NCBI GenBank assembly: GCA_041642035.1 | Contig: JBEPXC010000001.1 | Span: 1-64,000 of the forward strand | DNA length: 64,000 bases | Reading direction: 5' to 3' | Origin: SKVR01 sp041642035 | GTDB lineage: Bacteria > Bacteroidota > Bacteroidia > Bacteroidales > UBA7960 | Shown: piece after piece, positions 52,065 to 61,076 of the stretch | How the letters are laid out: each line of letters starts with the position of its first letter | How positions within the stretch are numbered: position 1 is the stretch's first letter | The notes under the pieces: model-generated | Databases searched by the model: none | Seen by the model: only the letters and a program-made list of their open reading frames with translations | Told to the model about the DNA's origin: nothing | Translations under genes and position numbers: made by a program

Positions 52065-55000
52065 CTACTCATCCGAAATCTTCAAAATAAACAACAACTT
52101 TAATCCTGCGGATGAAAAGTTGGTGTTCTCATAGTTCAACACTTCGGTAGAGGCAAGGTTTCCGCCTTGATCAAAATAAGTGATTGTGTACCTGGCATCA
52201 ATATCATCTACCACCTGTTGGGTTTGCGATGTATTGGCTGTTTCAAACAGGATGAGATTGCTACCATAGACATCTTCCCAACCAGTCGGTTGATCGGGTG
52301 GTTGCATATAAGAAAAAATATCCTTCAACCAGTAGGTTTTGATTTTTTCTTCTATACGGGCGAGATAGGTGGAATAAATCAACCGTTCTTCATAATGCCC
52401 AGGTGAAACTTCATAGTACTCCACAAATTCGTTCAGGAAATAGTACTTTTTCTCTTGTTCGGTTATTTTTAGGTTTCCTGTAATTATATCATGTTCAAAT
52501 GTTTGGGCATACACGGTGCTGTCTTTCATGGTGGGTACACCCGTAACGATCCCTTCATCAAAAATTAACGAATAGGAGCTTCTGACTTGGTAAGTCTGCC
52601 CGGAGATGACTTCCTTTACCGTAGCTCCCTTTACTTCGTAAGATGTCATATGTGTTGAATTCTGCAGAAAGAGAGCACTGGGATTCCCCATAAATATATA
52701 TTCAGAAATAGTACTACCGGATGATGCAGACTCAAAAGTATGTGTAATCGGGCTGTTGCCATTGTAGATGTTTAGCATAACAGTCTTTTCCACATTCAGC
52801 AACGGCATAGCAGTAAGTTCAAAAGATGCGTCAAAATTATCCATAAGGCTGCTGACGCCTATGTATCTTTTGTTGAGAAGAAGAATATAGCCGTAGTTCC
52901 GGAATTCGGATTCCTGATTGTCACGGGTACGGGCATCCAGCAGAAAGTTGAACTCGGTAGAGTCGGAGATATCAAGAAATTCCATCTTCTTTTTCTTGTA
53001 ATCCCAGGTAACATAATACACCATATCATTGTAAGAGAATTCATGGTTGCGTTTGTAGTTGACCAACAGCATGGTATCCGGGTTTAAATTTTCGAGCAAT
53101 ACCACTTTTGAGGCCAGGTAGGGAATTGAAATACTGAATTCATCAGTTTGGATGGGATTATCGCCGGGTTTGATGAGGTAATTAACAGGGTAGGTATAAG
53201 TATCTTTATTTTTCGGATCCTGTAAGTATGCAAAAGGATTTCCTTCGGTATTGATTATAGTAAATTTCTCATTTTCACCTGAATGAATATACTTTACGTA
53301 ATCTTCATACTCATCACCCAAAATTCCACCCAGGTGGCTACTTACAAAATTGCCCAGGTAAAGCCGCCATCCGCCCAGCCAAGGGGTTTCTCTCAGTAAT
53401 GCTGCGGGTTCCAGCTTCGATTCATCGGGTCGGTAACTTCGCAGATAATGCAGAAACGTGCCGGCAAGGTACTGATGATTCAGCTGGCCCAGTAAATTGT
53501 TGGTCAGCAGGGTGCGGTCTGAAGCATCCCACGAATTGGCAAGGTATTGAAAAGCATAGTTTTTACCTGTTCTGCCGCTAAGCAGTGTAGCTTCTGACTC
53601 AGTCAGTGGAATATCATCATCATTCCAGACAATCCTATCGCTTAGGGTAGCGTGGGCTTCCATCCAGAAGCTATTCCCGGCATGGGCTGAAATGTAATAA
53701 TCCTGGGTGTAGTGCATGTATTCATGAGCAAGCACCTGCATCAACTCCACAGGGGTAAGAATTTTGGCATCAATAAGCACATAACCAAACATCATCCCCT
53801 GCAAACCTACCACACCGGCATCATCCATCATTTTTATATAAACTGAAAATTTTCCTGACGGTACCTGTAGATTCAATGACTGATATTTGGCCATTATTTT
53901 GGGTAGAAACTCGGTTACATCCTGCACCATTTCAGGGTATCCGGTAATATGCCACGGCTGTGGCGATTGTTTGCGGTCGTAACCGTATGTCATAAACTGC
54001 ACATCATCGTCCTTGAAAAATACTTTGATATTATTGCGCTCATACACATCGGTATAGCCCCATTTGGCAGCGGGGTCAAACCAGATGGAAAGCTTGGTAA
54101 GGTGATCAGTTAAGAAAGTTAAGGTGCTGTCCTGCAAACTCAGCTGAGAGCTTTCGAATGGTTGCCAGTTGCGGCCTTTATCGTCATAATAAACCGCTCT
54201 GAATTTGTCGATATCAGTTTCAGTAACCATCTCTTTATCATAGTTTTTCAGTTTGATAATCAGCGGCATAACAAATTCATCGGCGAAACTAACGGTAACA
54301 TCATAGGTTGAACCGGCAATTACCCCTTCAGGTGCGGGGGGTGGATTTTCCAGTTTGGTTATGGTGAGACGAAAATCTTCATCGTGGAAATTTTGCGGAA
54401 CAATCACTTCAATGCTGTCCACACTCACACTCATGAGTTCTTCGGTTACATTGATGATCTCATTAAAAAGCACTATACCCGGGGCATCAACCTTTAACGG
54501 CTGGCTGCGGAGCGGGGCACAGTCGGTTTCGGCTATGACACATCTATACCAGGCATCATTTACAGGATTAAGGATCAATTCGTCGCTGCTTATGCTTTTA
54601 ACATTGGCTTTCAGGCCGGCATCAACCATATCATCGCTTACCCGTGCCCATGATTCTCCGTCAACAGAGGCTTCCCAGTAAACTTCCCCCCTTTTCACTT
54701 TCAGTGGCGGAACAAGGGTTACAGTGCCATCACTAATTGAGCTTCCTGATATGGATGCAAGCGATGTTACATACTCATCTGCATACTCATCTGCCAGTAT
54801 CTCTTCATCAGTTGCCATCTGGAAAGAGATGGCGGCAGTATTGAGATATTCCAGGCAAACCCCTTCTACCAAAGATCCCATGTAATCGAAATGGAAGTTA
54901 GGTACGTTGGGATTAAAAACCTTACAGTAATATTGTTCGTTGATGTTGTTTTCGTTGATAACCAGTTCAAGTATTGGATTATTTTCCACTCCGGCAAACC

Positions 55001-57548
55001 GCTCATCATGGGTAATGACATCGGTAAGTTGCGGATAAGGCAGCCAGTAATAAACATTGTCGGGGTGAGATAAACCGGAGATGTTTCTTATGTCAATGGT
55101 AACGGTATCCCCTGGCTGGACCTTAAAAATCTGTTTTTGAAGAGGGACGGGTTTTTGATTTCGGATGCTGAAACCAATGTTGTCTGATTCTGGTAAATCG
55201 CCATAAACAAAGCAATTGTTGTTTAGGGTGATGAATTTGTTGTTTTCAGCACTGGCTTCGATCAGCCCTTCGGGAATGGTCCCTTGCATCTCGTTATCAT
55301 GAAGGTAGATGTTTACATTGTCTCTGAAATTATCAAAGGTGGCCGGGATGCTCTTTATGTTGTTGCCACTCAAATTCATTTCGTTCAATCCTGCGCAATG
55401 GCCTATCTCTTCGGGTATGCTGGTAAGCAGGTTATTGGAAAGGTTGAGCTTAATAATGTTACGCCCCTGCCCCAGGTTTGTTGGCACATATGAAATCTGG
55501 TTGTTTGCTGCAGAAAGGTTTTTCAGCATATACAAAATGGCCACCCCATCGGGCAAAGCGCCAAGCTGGTTGCTATCGACCAGCAATACTCCCAGTTTGC
55601 TGAGACTTCCTATGTTGTTGGGTAAAGATTGTAGCTGGTTGTTCGACAGATCGACAAACTTCAGGGAAGGGAAATTGCCGAACCAGGGCGGAAAGTCGCC
55701 ACTGAGATTATTACCCTGTAATTGAAGATCAACCAGTGAAGGACAACTGGCAGTTCCATCTTCAATACTGCCAAAGAGGTTGTTGCCCAGTTTCAGGTAT
55801 TGCAGATTCGGATGGTTAAACACCGGGATCTCGCCGGATAGATCATTACCCGAAAAATCAACTTCGGTGAGTGATGTCATTTGCTGCAAACTGATGGGTA
55901 ATGAACCGGTTAACCTTTGGTCGCTGATATGGAATTGCTGCAAATTCATCAGATTACCCATCGTTTCCGGTAGGGGTCCGGTAAGATTACCCCGGTCGAA
56001 ATAGGTAGTATCCTGATAAAGCCTAAGAATTTTCAGCTTCGATAAGTTGCCAATGGATGCAGGAATTGTTCCATCCAGCGCGTTGTATAAAGACAACCAC
56101 TCCAAATTGACCAGATTGCCAATATCTGTCGGTAACTGCCCACTTAAATTGCCTTTATAAATGGTTTCATTTTGGTATATCCAGGTGTTGTAAATATGAA
56201 GTTCTCTCAGTTCGATAAGTTGTGATAGGGAAGCCGGGATGTCGCCATTAAAGGGGCCGTGAAGATAAAGCTTTCTTAAAGATGAAAGATTGCCGATTTC
56301 GGGAGCGATACTCTGAGCTGTATTAGGTGGTGATTGAGAAGTCAGATGCAATTCAATTACCCTGTCATTCATTATAAACACGCCATTCCATGTCATTACG
56401 GGCTGCGAAATATCCCAGCCGGTGGCGGAATAGCCACCCATGGCATTATGCACAGCCAAAAGAGCAAGCGAATCCTGCTCATTCACAGGGATAACGTAGG
56501 GAATGATCACATTAATCTGAGAAATATTGGTGCTAAACCGCAGCACCCCTCCGGGAGAGATCATCTTGTTGGAATTGAGCCAAAAGTAACCGTTGAAATA
56601 TCCATCCCAGCCAAAATTGACATGATAATACCCCCTGTCGTCATATCCGTCCACTACCACCGCATGACCTACCGGATCACCATAGATAGAAACGTACAGT
56701 GGGCGCTGATTTTCCAGTTCATTTTTAACGTAAAAATCGTCTTCAATAGAGTGCAGGGTATATTGAGAAAAGTGCTCCTTTATACCATAGGCAAAACCTC
56801 TGTTGGGTATGCTGCCATAGGGGCTTCCGCAGTATTGCATCTCCATAGATACTCCTACATGAAACGAAAGCAACTCATCTGAATCATATTGAACGCCTTC
56901 AAAATCAGCACAAATTTCTCCAAAGGACTCGTCTGTATAACAATAAGAGCCTTTGCCGGTGATGGGCATTCCTTTCCGGACAGCGTGATACTTCATGATT
57001 TGTGTAACGGCTGTGGCCACACAACCCGTGGGGCAGCCTCCTACCTCAGCATGATCAAACTGATTAAGCCGAACACCTTCTTCGTCAAGTAACGGATGAA
57101 CAATCGGCGTAGATTCCTTCACATGGCCCAAACCCATTGCGGCATTTATAATCAGCGAATCTTCGTAGTACTTGAGCAAATCCAGTAACTGTGGGGGGAT
57201 GTTGTCATGATCAAAGATACCTTTATCAGCATACCCCACAATTTGGTATTTATCCCTCCCCTGCTGTGAAAGAATTACAAACCCGCCCGATTCTTGTTGA
57301 AACACAAAAACTGGTTTTCCTGCCGACTTACCTGATTGATAGGCCACCTTGATTTGTTCCGGCAACAAACCGTCTTGCAAGCCTTTAATGATATTATTTC
57401 TGTGGCCAAGAAAGTCAGCTGCTACAGAACGGGCCTTTTCTGGTATCAGATTTTGTGACAAAAGGGTGTTGGGACTCAATAATCCCATGAGCCCAACTAC
57501 TAAAAACCCAAATAAAACCCTTATTTTTAAATATTTACACATAACCAT
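52065..57548 (-). CDS. Giant secreted protein: C10 cysteine protease + leucine-rich repeats + HExxH metalloprotease
   Basis: 1827 residues. Signal peptide 1-31. A C10 (streptopain-like) protease with propeptide covers about 35-345: nucleophile C176 in CPTGCVATAVTQIMKYH, catalytic H295 in VGHAVVVDGYD, and HVNFGWDG (309-316). Plant-type leucine-rich repeats (LSGNLSGQLPTDIGNL-like) run from about 370 to 790. A beta-rich middle part (790-1190) follows, then HEYMH at 1275-1279 with E1297 in FWMEAH, a gluzincin-type zinc site, and a beta-rich tail. I see no C-terminal T9SS domain; the adjacent upstream gene supplies one. Last gene of a three-gene operon, 4 bp after its neighbour. Both active sites look complete. 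Confidence 0.85.
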   Translation of the reverse strand: MVMCKYLKIRVLFGFLVVGLMGLLSPNTLLSQNLIPEKARSVAADFLGHRNNIIKGLQDGLLPEQIKVAYQSGKSAGKPVFVFQQESGGFVILSQQGRDKYQIVGYADKGIFDHDNIPPQLLDLLKYYEDSLIINAAMGLGHVKESTPIVHPLLDEEGVRLNQFDHAEVGGCPTGCVATAVTQIMKYHAVRKGMPITGKGSYCYTDESFGEICADFEGVQYDSDELLSFHVGVSMEMQYCGSPYGSIPNRGFAYGIKEHFSQYTLHSIEDDFYVKNELENQRPLYVSIYGDPVGHAVVVDGYDDRGYYHVNFGWDGYFNGYFWLNSNKMISPGGVLRFSTNISQINVIIPYVIPVNEQDSLALLAVHNAMGGYSATGWDISQPVMTWNGVFIMNDRVIELHLTSQSPPNTAQSIAPEIGNLSSLRKLYLHGPFNGDIPASLSQLIELRELHIYNTWIYQNETIYKGNLSGQLPTDIGNLVNLEWLSLYNALDGTIPASIGNLSKLKILRLYQDTTYFDRGNLTGPLPETMGNLMNLQQFHISDQRLTGSLPISLQQMTSLTEVDFSGNDLSGEIPVFNHPNLQYLKLGNNLFGSIEDGTASCPSLVDLQLQGNNLSGDFPPWFGNFPSLKFVDLSNNQLQSLPNNIGSLSKLGVLLVDSNQLGALPDGVAILYMLKNLSAANNQISYVPTNLGQGRNIIKLNLSNNLLTSIPEEIGHCAGLNEMNLSGNNIKSIPATFDNFRDNVNIYLHDNEMQGTIPEGLIEASAENNKFITLNNNCFVYGDLPESDNIGFSIRNQKPVPLQKQIFKVQPGDTVTIDIRNISGLSHPDNVYYWLPYPQLTDVITHDERFAGVENNPILELVINENNINEQYYCKVFNPNVPNFHFDYMGSLVEGVCLEYLNTAAISFQMATDEEILADEYADEYVTSLASISGSSISDGTVTLVPPLKVKRGEVYWEASVDGESWARVSDDMVDAGLKANVKSISSDELILNPVNDAWYRCVIAETDCAPLRSQPLKVDAPGIVLFNEIINVTEELMSVSVDSIEVIVPQNFHDEDFRLTITKLENPPPAPEGVIAGSTYDVTVSFADEFVMPLIIKLKNYDKEMVTETDIDKFRAVYYDDKGRNWQPFESSQLSLQDSTLTFLTDHLTKLSIWFDPAAKWGYTDVYERNNIKVFFKDDDVQFMTYGYDRKQSPQPWHITGYPEMVQDVTEFLPKIMAKYQSLNLQVPSGKFSVYIKMMDDAGVVGLQGMMFGYVLIDAKILTPVELMQVLAHEYMHYTQDYYISAHAGNSFWMEAHATLSDRIVWNDDDIPLTESEATLLSGRTGKNYAFQYLANSWDASDRTLLTNNLLGQLNHQYLAGTFLHYLRSYRPDESKLEPAALLRETPWLGGWRLYLGNFVSSHLGGILGDEYEDYVKYIHSGENEKFTIINTEGNPFAYLQDPKNKDTYTYPVNYLIKPGDNPIQTDEFSISIPYLASKVVLLENLNPDTMLLVNYKRNHEFSYNDMVYYVTWDYKKKKMEFLDISDSTEFNFLLDARTRDNQESEFRNYGYILLLNKRYIGVSSLMDNFDASFELTAMPLLNVEKTVMLNIYNGNSPITHTFESASSGSTISEYIFMGNPSALFLQNSTHMTSYEVKGATVKEVISGQTYQVRSSYSLIFDEGIVTGVPTMKDSTVYAQTFEHDIITGNLKITEQEKKYYFLNEFVEYYEVSPGHYEERLIYSTYLARIEEKIKTYWLKDIFSYMQPPDQPTGWEDVYGSNLILFETANTSQTQQVVDDIDARYTITYFDQGGNLASTEVLNYENTNFSSAGLKLLFILKISDE

Positions 57549-57552
57549 TTTT

Positions 57553-58170
57553 TTATAGGGCTACAATTTTTTCTATTTTGTGAAGCGCACCCGATTTTAC
57601 CGATACGAAATAGATTCCCGGTTCAAGCATCGGGTGAATCAGGATACTCTCAGTGGTGGTTTGTTCAAATACCATTTTCCCACTCACACTGAAAATACGC
57701 ACCAATAATTCTTGTTGAGGTGATTCATCAAACTCTATCTGGATTTCGTTTCTCACAATGGTAGGAAAAATTCTCACAAAATCATTTGCATTCTGCTCAG
57801 GTCCGGGTATCTCAGCTATCTTCAGGTTGAAGGCCGTAGATGCACTGCAAACGTTGTTATCAATGACTGTCAGCACCAGGTCATCGCCAACATGGGGCGT
57901 AAAAATGGCTACATCGCTGGTGGAGATTACTTCGCCATTCAGCAACCATTCGTAGGTAAAAGGCGTTATTCCCCCGGCTATATCGTATCCCATTAACCCT
58001 AAAACAACCGGAACACCTTCCGGAAGCTCTTCATCAAATAATGCCACCACCTGAAGTGGTTGATCGCTCTGGGGTAGTATATCCATCTTTACTACGGTTT
58101 GGGCCGGCAGCTGGCTGAATGCCATCATTAACAATAAGCCTGTATATAGGATTGCAGTTTTCATAATCAT
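57553..58170 (-). CDS. Small secreted protein with T9SS type A sorting domain
   Basis: 205 residues. Signal peptide (MIMKTAILYTGLLLMMAFSQLPAQ), a PKD-like beta-sandwich (about 45-115; YDIAGGITPFTYEWLLNGEVI, GDDLVLTVIDNNVCSAS), and a C-terminal T9SS type A sorting domain (about 127-205: IFPTIVRNEIQIEFDES, IFSVSGKMVFEQT, PGIYFVSVKSG..KIEKIVAL). It would be exported through the type IX system and attached to the surface or released. Start ATG overlaps the stop of the FGE-like gene (ATGA), and the protease gene follows after 4 bp, so all three are cotranscribed. Confidence 0.9.
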   Translation of the reverse strand: MIMKTAILYTGLLLMMAFSQLPAQTVVKMDILPQSDQPLQVVALFDEELPEGVPVVLGLMGYDIAGGITPFTYEWLLNGEVISTSDVAIFTPHVGDDLVLTVIDNNVCSASTAFNLKIAEIPGPEQNANDFVRIFPTIVRNEIQIEFDESPQQELLVRIFSVSGKMVFEQTTTESILIHPMLEPGIYFVSVKSGALHKIEKIVAL

Positions 58171-59267
58171 TGGTTTTTAGGAATTACCAAGCGGAAACCT
58201 GTGAAATGAGAATACCCATTGTGCTGAAAATCTTCGGTATCAATACCTGGAGGAAGAGAGTTTCTCGCATAGACACCACAACTATTTTGGTCGTATTCAA
58301 AGCGATCTGCCAGAAAGTCACCTCCCCGAATCACCTTTTCGGTTCCAGAAGAAGGGCCTGAAGGATTGGTGGAGGGTGATGCAGGCGGATTGCTCTCTGT
58401 CCATTCGGCAAACCAATCGGAGCACCATTCGCTTACATTACCGCTCATATCATACAACCCCAGTTCGTTAGGCAATTTCAGAGCTACGGCATGCTTTCTC
58501 CCCCCCGAATTTTGATAATACCATGCCACATCTTCAACGTACATGCTTCCGGCATAGCTGGTATTGCCACTCTCCAATCCACCGCGGGCAGCCACTTCCC
58601 ATTCGTTTTCAGTTGGGAGACGAAAATGATGACCTATCATCGAATTAATTTCAGGAAGAAAATCATTCGTGATGGAATTCCAATTTACCACCACCGGCAA
58701 ATTGCTTTGGTAAGATGCATTACCATTCGGTAAACTCCCCACTATTGCCAACCATTGCGCAATGGTTACTTCTGTCTCAGAGATGAAATAGCTATCGAGA
58801 TAAACTTCCCTTGAGGCCAGATAAGTAGCACCATCCAGGTAAAAAGAAGTATCGGCTTTTACGGGAAGAAACCGGAAATCAATTCCGGCAACGGTAAACT
58901 CAATTTTGTCCACCCCCGTTTGATGGATAAGTATCTCTTTTGTTTTGTCTCCCGCGGTGATGGTAAGAATTGTATTGCGCGCAAAATTTATGTTGGGTTT
59001 TGCACCAATGATAAATCCGGTAGATTCGCTGCCCTGATAAGCCGAGAGTTCAATCCAGTCGGCCGGGCAAACGGCAGTCCAGTCAAGATCGGTTTCCACC
59101 ACTACCAGACTTGCATCTTTGCCATATCCAAAACTAATGGAAGTTAAAGAAAGATCAAGGAAATCAACTTCAACATCGGGATCAATCGTATCATCATCTG
59201 GTTTCTTGCAGCCTGAAAGTACCAACAAAAGTAGTCCAATTCCCAGGCAAAATGGTTTTAGCTTCAT
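58167..59267 (-). CDS. BACON-domain, FGE-sulfatase-like lipoprotein
   Basis: 366 residues from the ATG at 59267; the longer frame to 59423 has no signal logic. Lipobox LVLSGC (Cys20). A BACON domain (about 38-118; SISFGYGKDASLVVVETDLDW, ITAGDKTKEILIHQTG) precedes a formylglycine-generating-enzyme-like domain (about 125-366; YFISETEVTIAQWLAIVG, FRLPTENEWEVAARGG, LGLYDMSGNVSEWCSDW, RGGDFLADR, GFRLVIPKN). The paired cysteines of true FGE at the RGGS region are not both present (only SCGVYAR). A GldJ/Pkn1-like structural role is likelier. First gene of the operon with the T9SS-tagged protein and the double protease. Confidence 0.9.
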   Translation of the reverse strand: MKLKPFCLGIGLLLLVLSGCKKPDDDTIDPDVEVDFLDLSLTSISFGYGKDASLVVVETDLDWTAVCPADWIELSAYQGSESTGFIIGAKPNINFARNTILTITAGDKTKEILIHQTGVDKIEFTVAGIDFRFLPVKADTSFYLDGATYLASREVYLDSYFISETEVTIAQWLAIVGSLPNGNASYQSNLPVVVNWNSITNDFLPEINSMIGHHFRLPTENEWEVAARGGLESGNTSYAGSMYVEDVAWYYQNSGGRKHAVALKLPNELGLYDMSGNVSEWCSDWFAEWTESNPPASPSTNPSGPSSGTEKVIRGGDFLADRFEYDQNSCGVYARNSLPPGIDTEDFQHNGYSHFTGFRLVIPKNQ

Positions 59268-59326
59268 GGCGGGAGAGTCTAATACAGAATAAAATGCACT
59301 CTTTTTGATAAATTTGTTTTCCTTCC

Positions 59327-59334
59327 CAAATTTA
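59327..59334 (-). promoter_or_regulatory. Putative -7 box of the three-gene secretion operon
   Basis: Reads TAAATTTG on the minus strand, 60 nt before the first start codon. No proper -33 element. Confidence 0.35.
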
Positions 59335-59484
59335 CAAAAAAATACAAATTTTCTAAGAAATAAATGTATTTTTCCGATAAATTGTTGATAATTACTCTTC
59401 AGACTTATAGAACAGGAAGCCAATCAGGTTTTTTGGGGTAAACCGCAAGTTCATCCCAACTTTTGTGTCGGCCTGTAGACGAGC

Positions 59485-60705
59485 CTATTTCTTACAGTCA
59501 ATTTTACGAATAAAAAACATAGCAAAAATAACCATGGCAAGGAACAAAGAGAAAAATGCATTAAACCCAAATTGATTAATTACCCAACCACCTGCCAGTG
59601 GAAACAGAGCAGGTAAAATATTACCTGCCCCTGCAAAACCCGTATAGATAGCCCTGTTTTCCGACCCCGATACTTCAAGTAACAAACCATTCATGGTGAT
59701 GGTATAAAGAGAAAAGATAACACCACCTATCACAAACAAATAACGCAACCAATATTCTCCTGGAATAACCATCGTAAATACGATAAGAAGCACAGATAGC
59801 AAGACATTAACATGTAGCAAAAAATTATACTTGATCCTTTTTACAAAGAAAAAAACCAAAACGCTAATACTAACCACACCCAAAATTTTATAAATCAGAA
59901 AAAGACCCGTATCTTCACTTTGGGTATTCAGATTTGTTTTTGCATAAAACATTACAAAGGGCATAAACGAGATCATAAGCCCCTGGGTATTTATAAATCC
60001 AAGGAAATAAATCAATTTGGGATTTGATGAAAGTTCTGATTTCAACACCTTAATAAAATGCTTAAATCCGGTAATTCTCATTTTTGAGGGAACGGTTTCC
60101 CTGATTTTCCAAAACCCTCCTGAAGCAATCAGCAGCAAAGAGGCTCCCAGGGAAAACATTATGGCGTAATTCAGAGGATAATTATACACTGTTAAAACCC
60201 TTTTTGCTAAAAAAGCAGATAGCAGAAAAACTACACCAGCCAGAATCTGTTTTGCCGAGAAAAATGATTTTCGTTTCGTTTCACTTACACTTTTCCCCAG
60301 AATATCGGTATAACTAATATTGCTAAAAGCACCACTAAGAGAAAAAATAGCAATAAAAAGGAAAATCATCCATAACAAACCTGCATTGGAATTCATCCTG
60401 AAGTAGAAAAGAATAAATCCCAGAGCAAACAAAGAGAAAACCCTTAGATTGATGCCCAACAACAAGTAGTTTTTCTTATAGGAAATATTACTCAACCAGG
60501 GAGCAAAAAATAATTGGGTAAAACTAGAACCTCCCATCATAATTGCGGTCATGATACCTATGTGCATAGCACCACCACCCGATTCATAGATCATGGCAGG
60601 AATTACCGTGTCAACATCCATAAAATTTTGTGCAAAAGCCAGAAAGCCGGCATGCCATAGAAATGCAAAAAAATTACGTTGCGAAATTTGAGGAGTAAGT
60701 GACAT
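59485..60705 (-). CDS. MFS transporter
   Basis: 406 residues with twelve hydrophobic spans. N-terminus QISQRNFFAFLWHAGFLAFAQNFMDVDTVIPAMIYESGG, loop motifs (WLSNISYKKNYLLLG after helix 2; SVSETKRKSFFSAKQ after helix 5) and a helix-7/8 region MISFMPFVMFYAKTNLNT are like a Bacteroidota/Firmicutes MFS group of unknown substrate. The N- and C-terminal halves each have six spans. Its direction is opposite to the peptidase genes that follow. No function beyond transport can be given. Confidence 0.88.
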   Translation of the reverse strand: MSLTPQISQRNFFAFLWHAGFLAFAQNFMDVDTVIPAMIYESGGGAMHIGIMTAIMMGGSSFTQLFFAPWLSNISYKKNYLLLGINLRVFSLFALGFILFYFRMNSNAGLLWMIFLFIAIFSLSGAFSNISYTDILGKSVSETKRKSFFSAKQILAGVVFLLSAFLAKRVLTVYNYPLNYAIMFSLGASLLLIASGGFWKIRETVPSKMRITGFKHFIKVLKSELSSNPKLIYFLGFINTQGLMISFMPFVMFYAKTNLNTQSEDTGLFLIYKILGVVSISVLVFFFVKRIKYNFLLHVNVLLSVLLIVFTMVIPGEYWLRYLFVIGGVIFSLYTITMNGLLLEVSGSENRAIYTGFAGAGNILPALFPLAGGWVINQFGFNAFFSLFLAMVIFAMFFIRKIDCKK

Positions 60706-61076
60706 GGTTTCCTTTAGCTCTTGAATACTCCATACCCTATTAAGGATACATTAACAAATACCTTATTTGAGGCAAAATTACTAAATCCGACCCAACTTAT
60801 AGTACCAGATTAGATAAAAGTCTTCCTCCGACCTTTAAAACAGGATTATGGCACATATTAAACCATGCTAATAATTCTATAATCAACTAATTATTTTAAT
60901 AATTTGGGCTGATAAATCACCTTCGAGTTAAAATTTTCCAGATAATTGGCTAAATTAGCCAGCTTGAAAAAAATAATCATGCTTTTTCATTGGGTTTCCT
61001 TTTCAATAATAACCTAAAAACTTCTCATATTTGCAATTAATCATTATTTAAAAAATACTTCAACAAACCAACCTAC
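60706..61076. other. Divergent intergenic region
   Basis: 371 bp between the MFS gene and the M14 gene, AT-rich, with a promoter-like box for the former and only CATATTTGC (61026-61034; a near match) for the latter. No repeat. Confidence 0.4.
60773..60780 (-). promoter_or_regulatory. Putative -7 box of the MFS gene
   Basis: Reads TAATTTTG on the minus strand, 68 nt before the start codon; no -33 element at normal spacing. Confidence 0.35.

Noticed and set aside
58167..59267. True formylglycine-generating enzyme (sulfatase activation)
   Set aside because: The two active-site cysteines of the RGGS..C....C region are not both present and no sulfatase gene is nearby.
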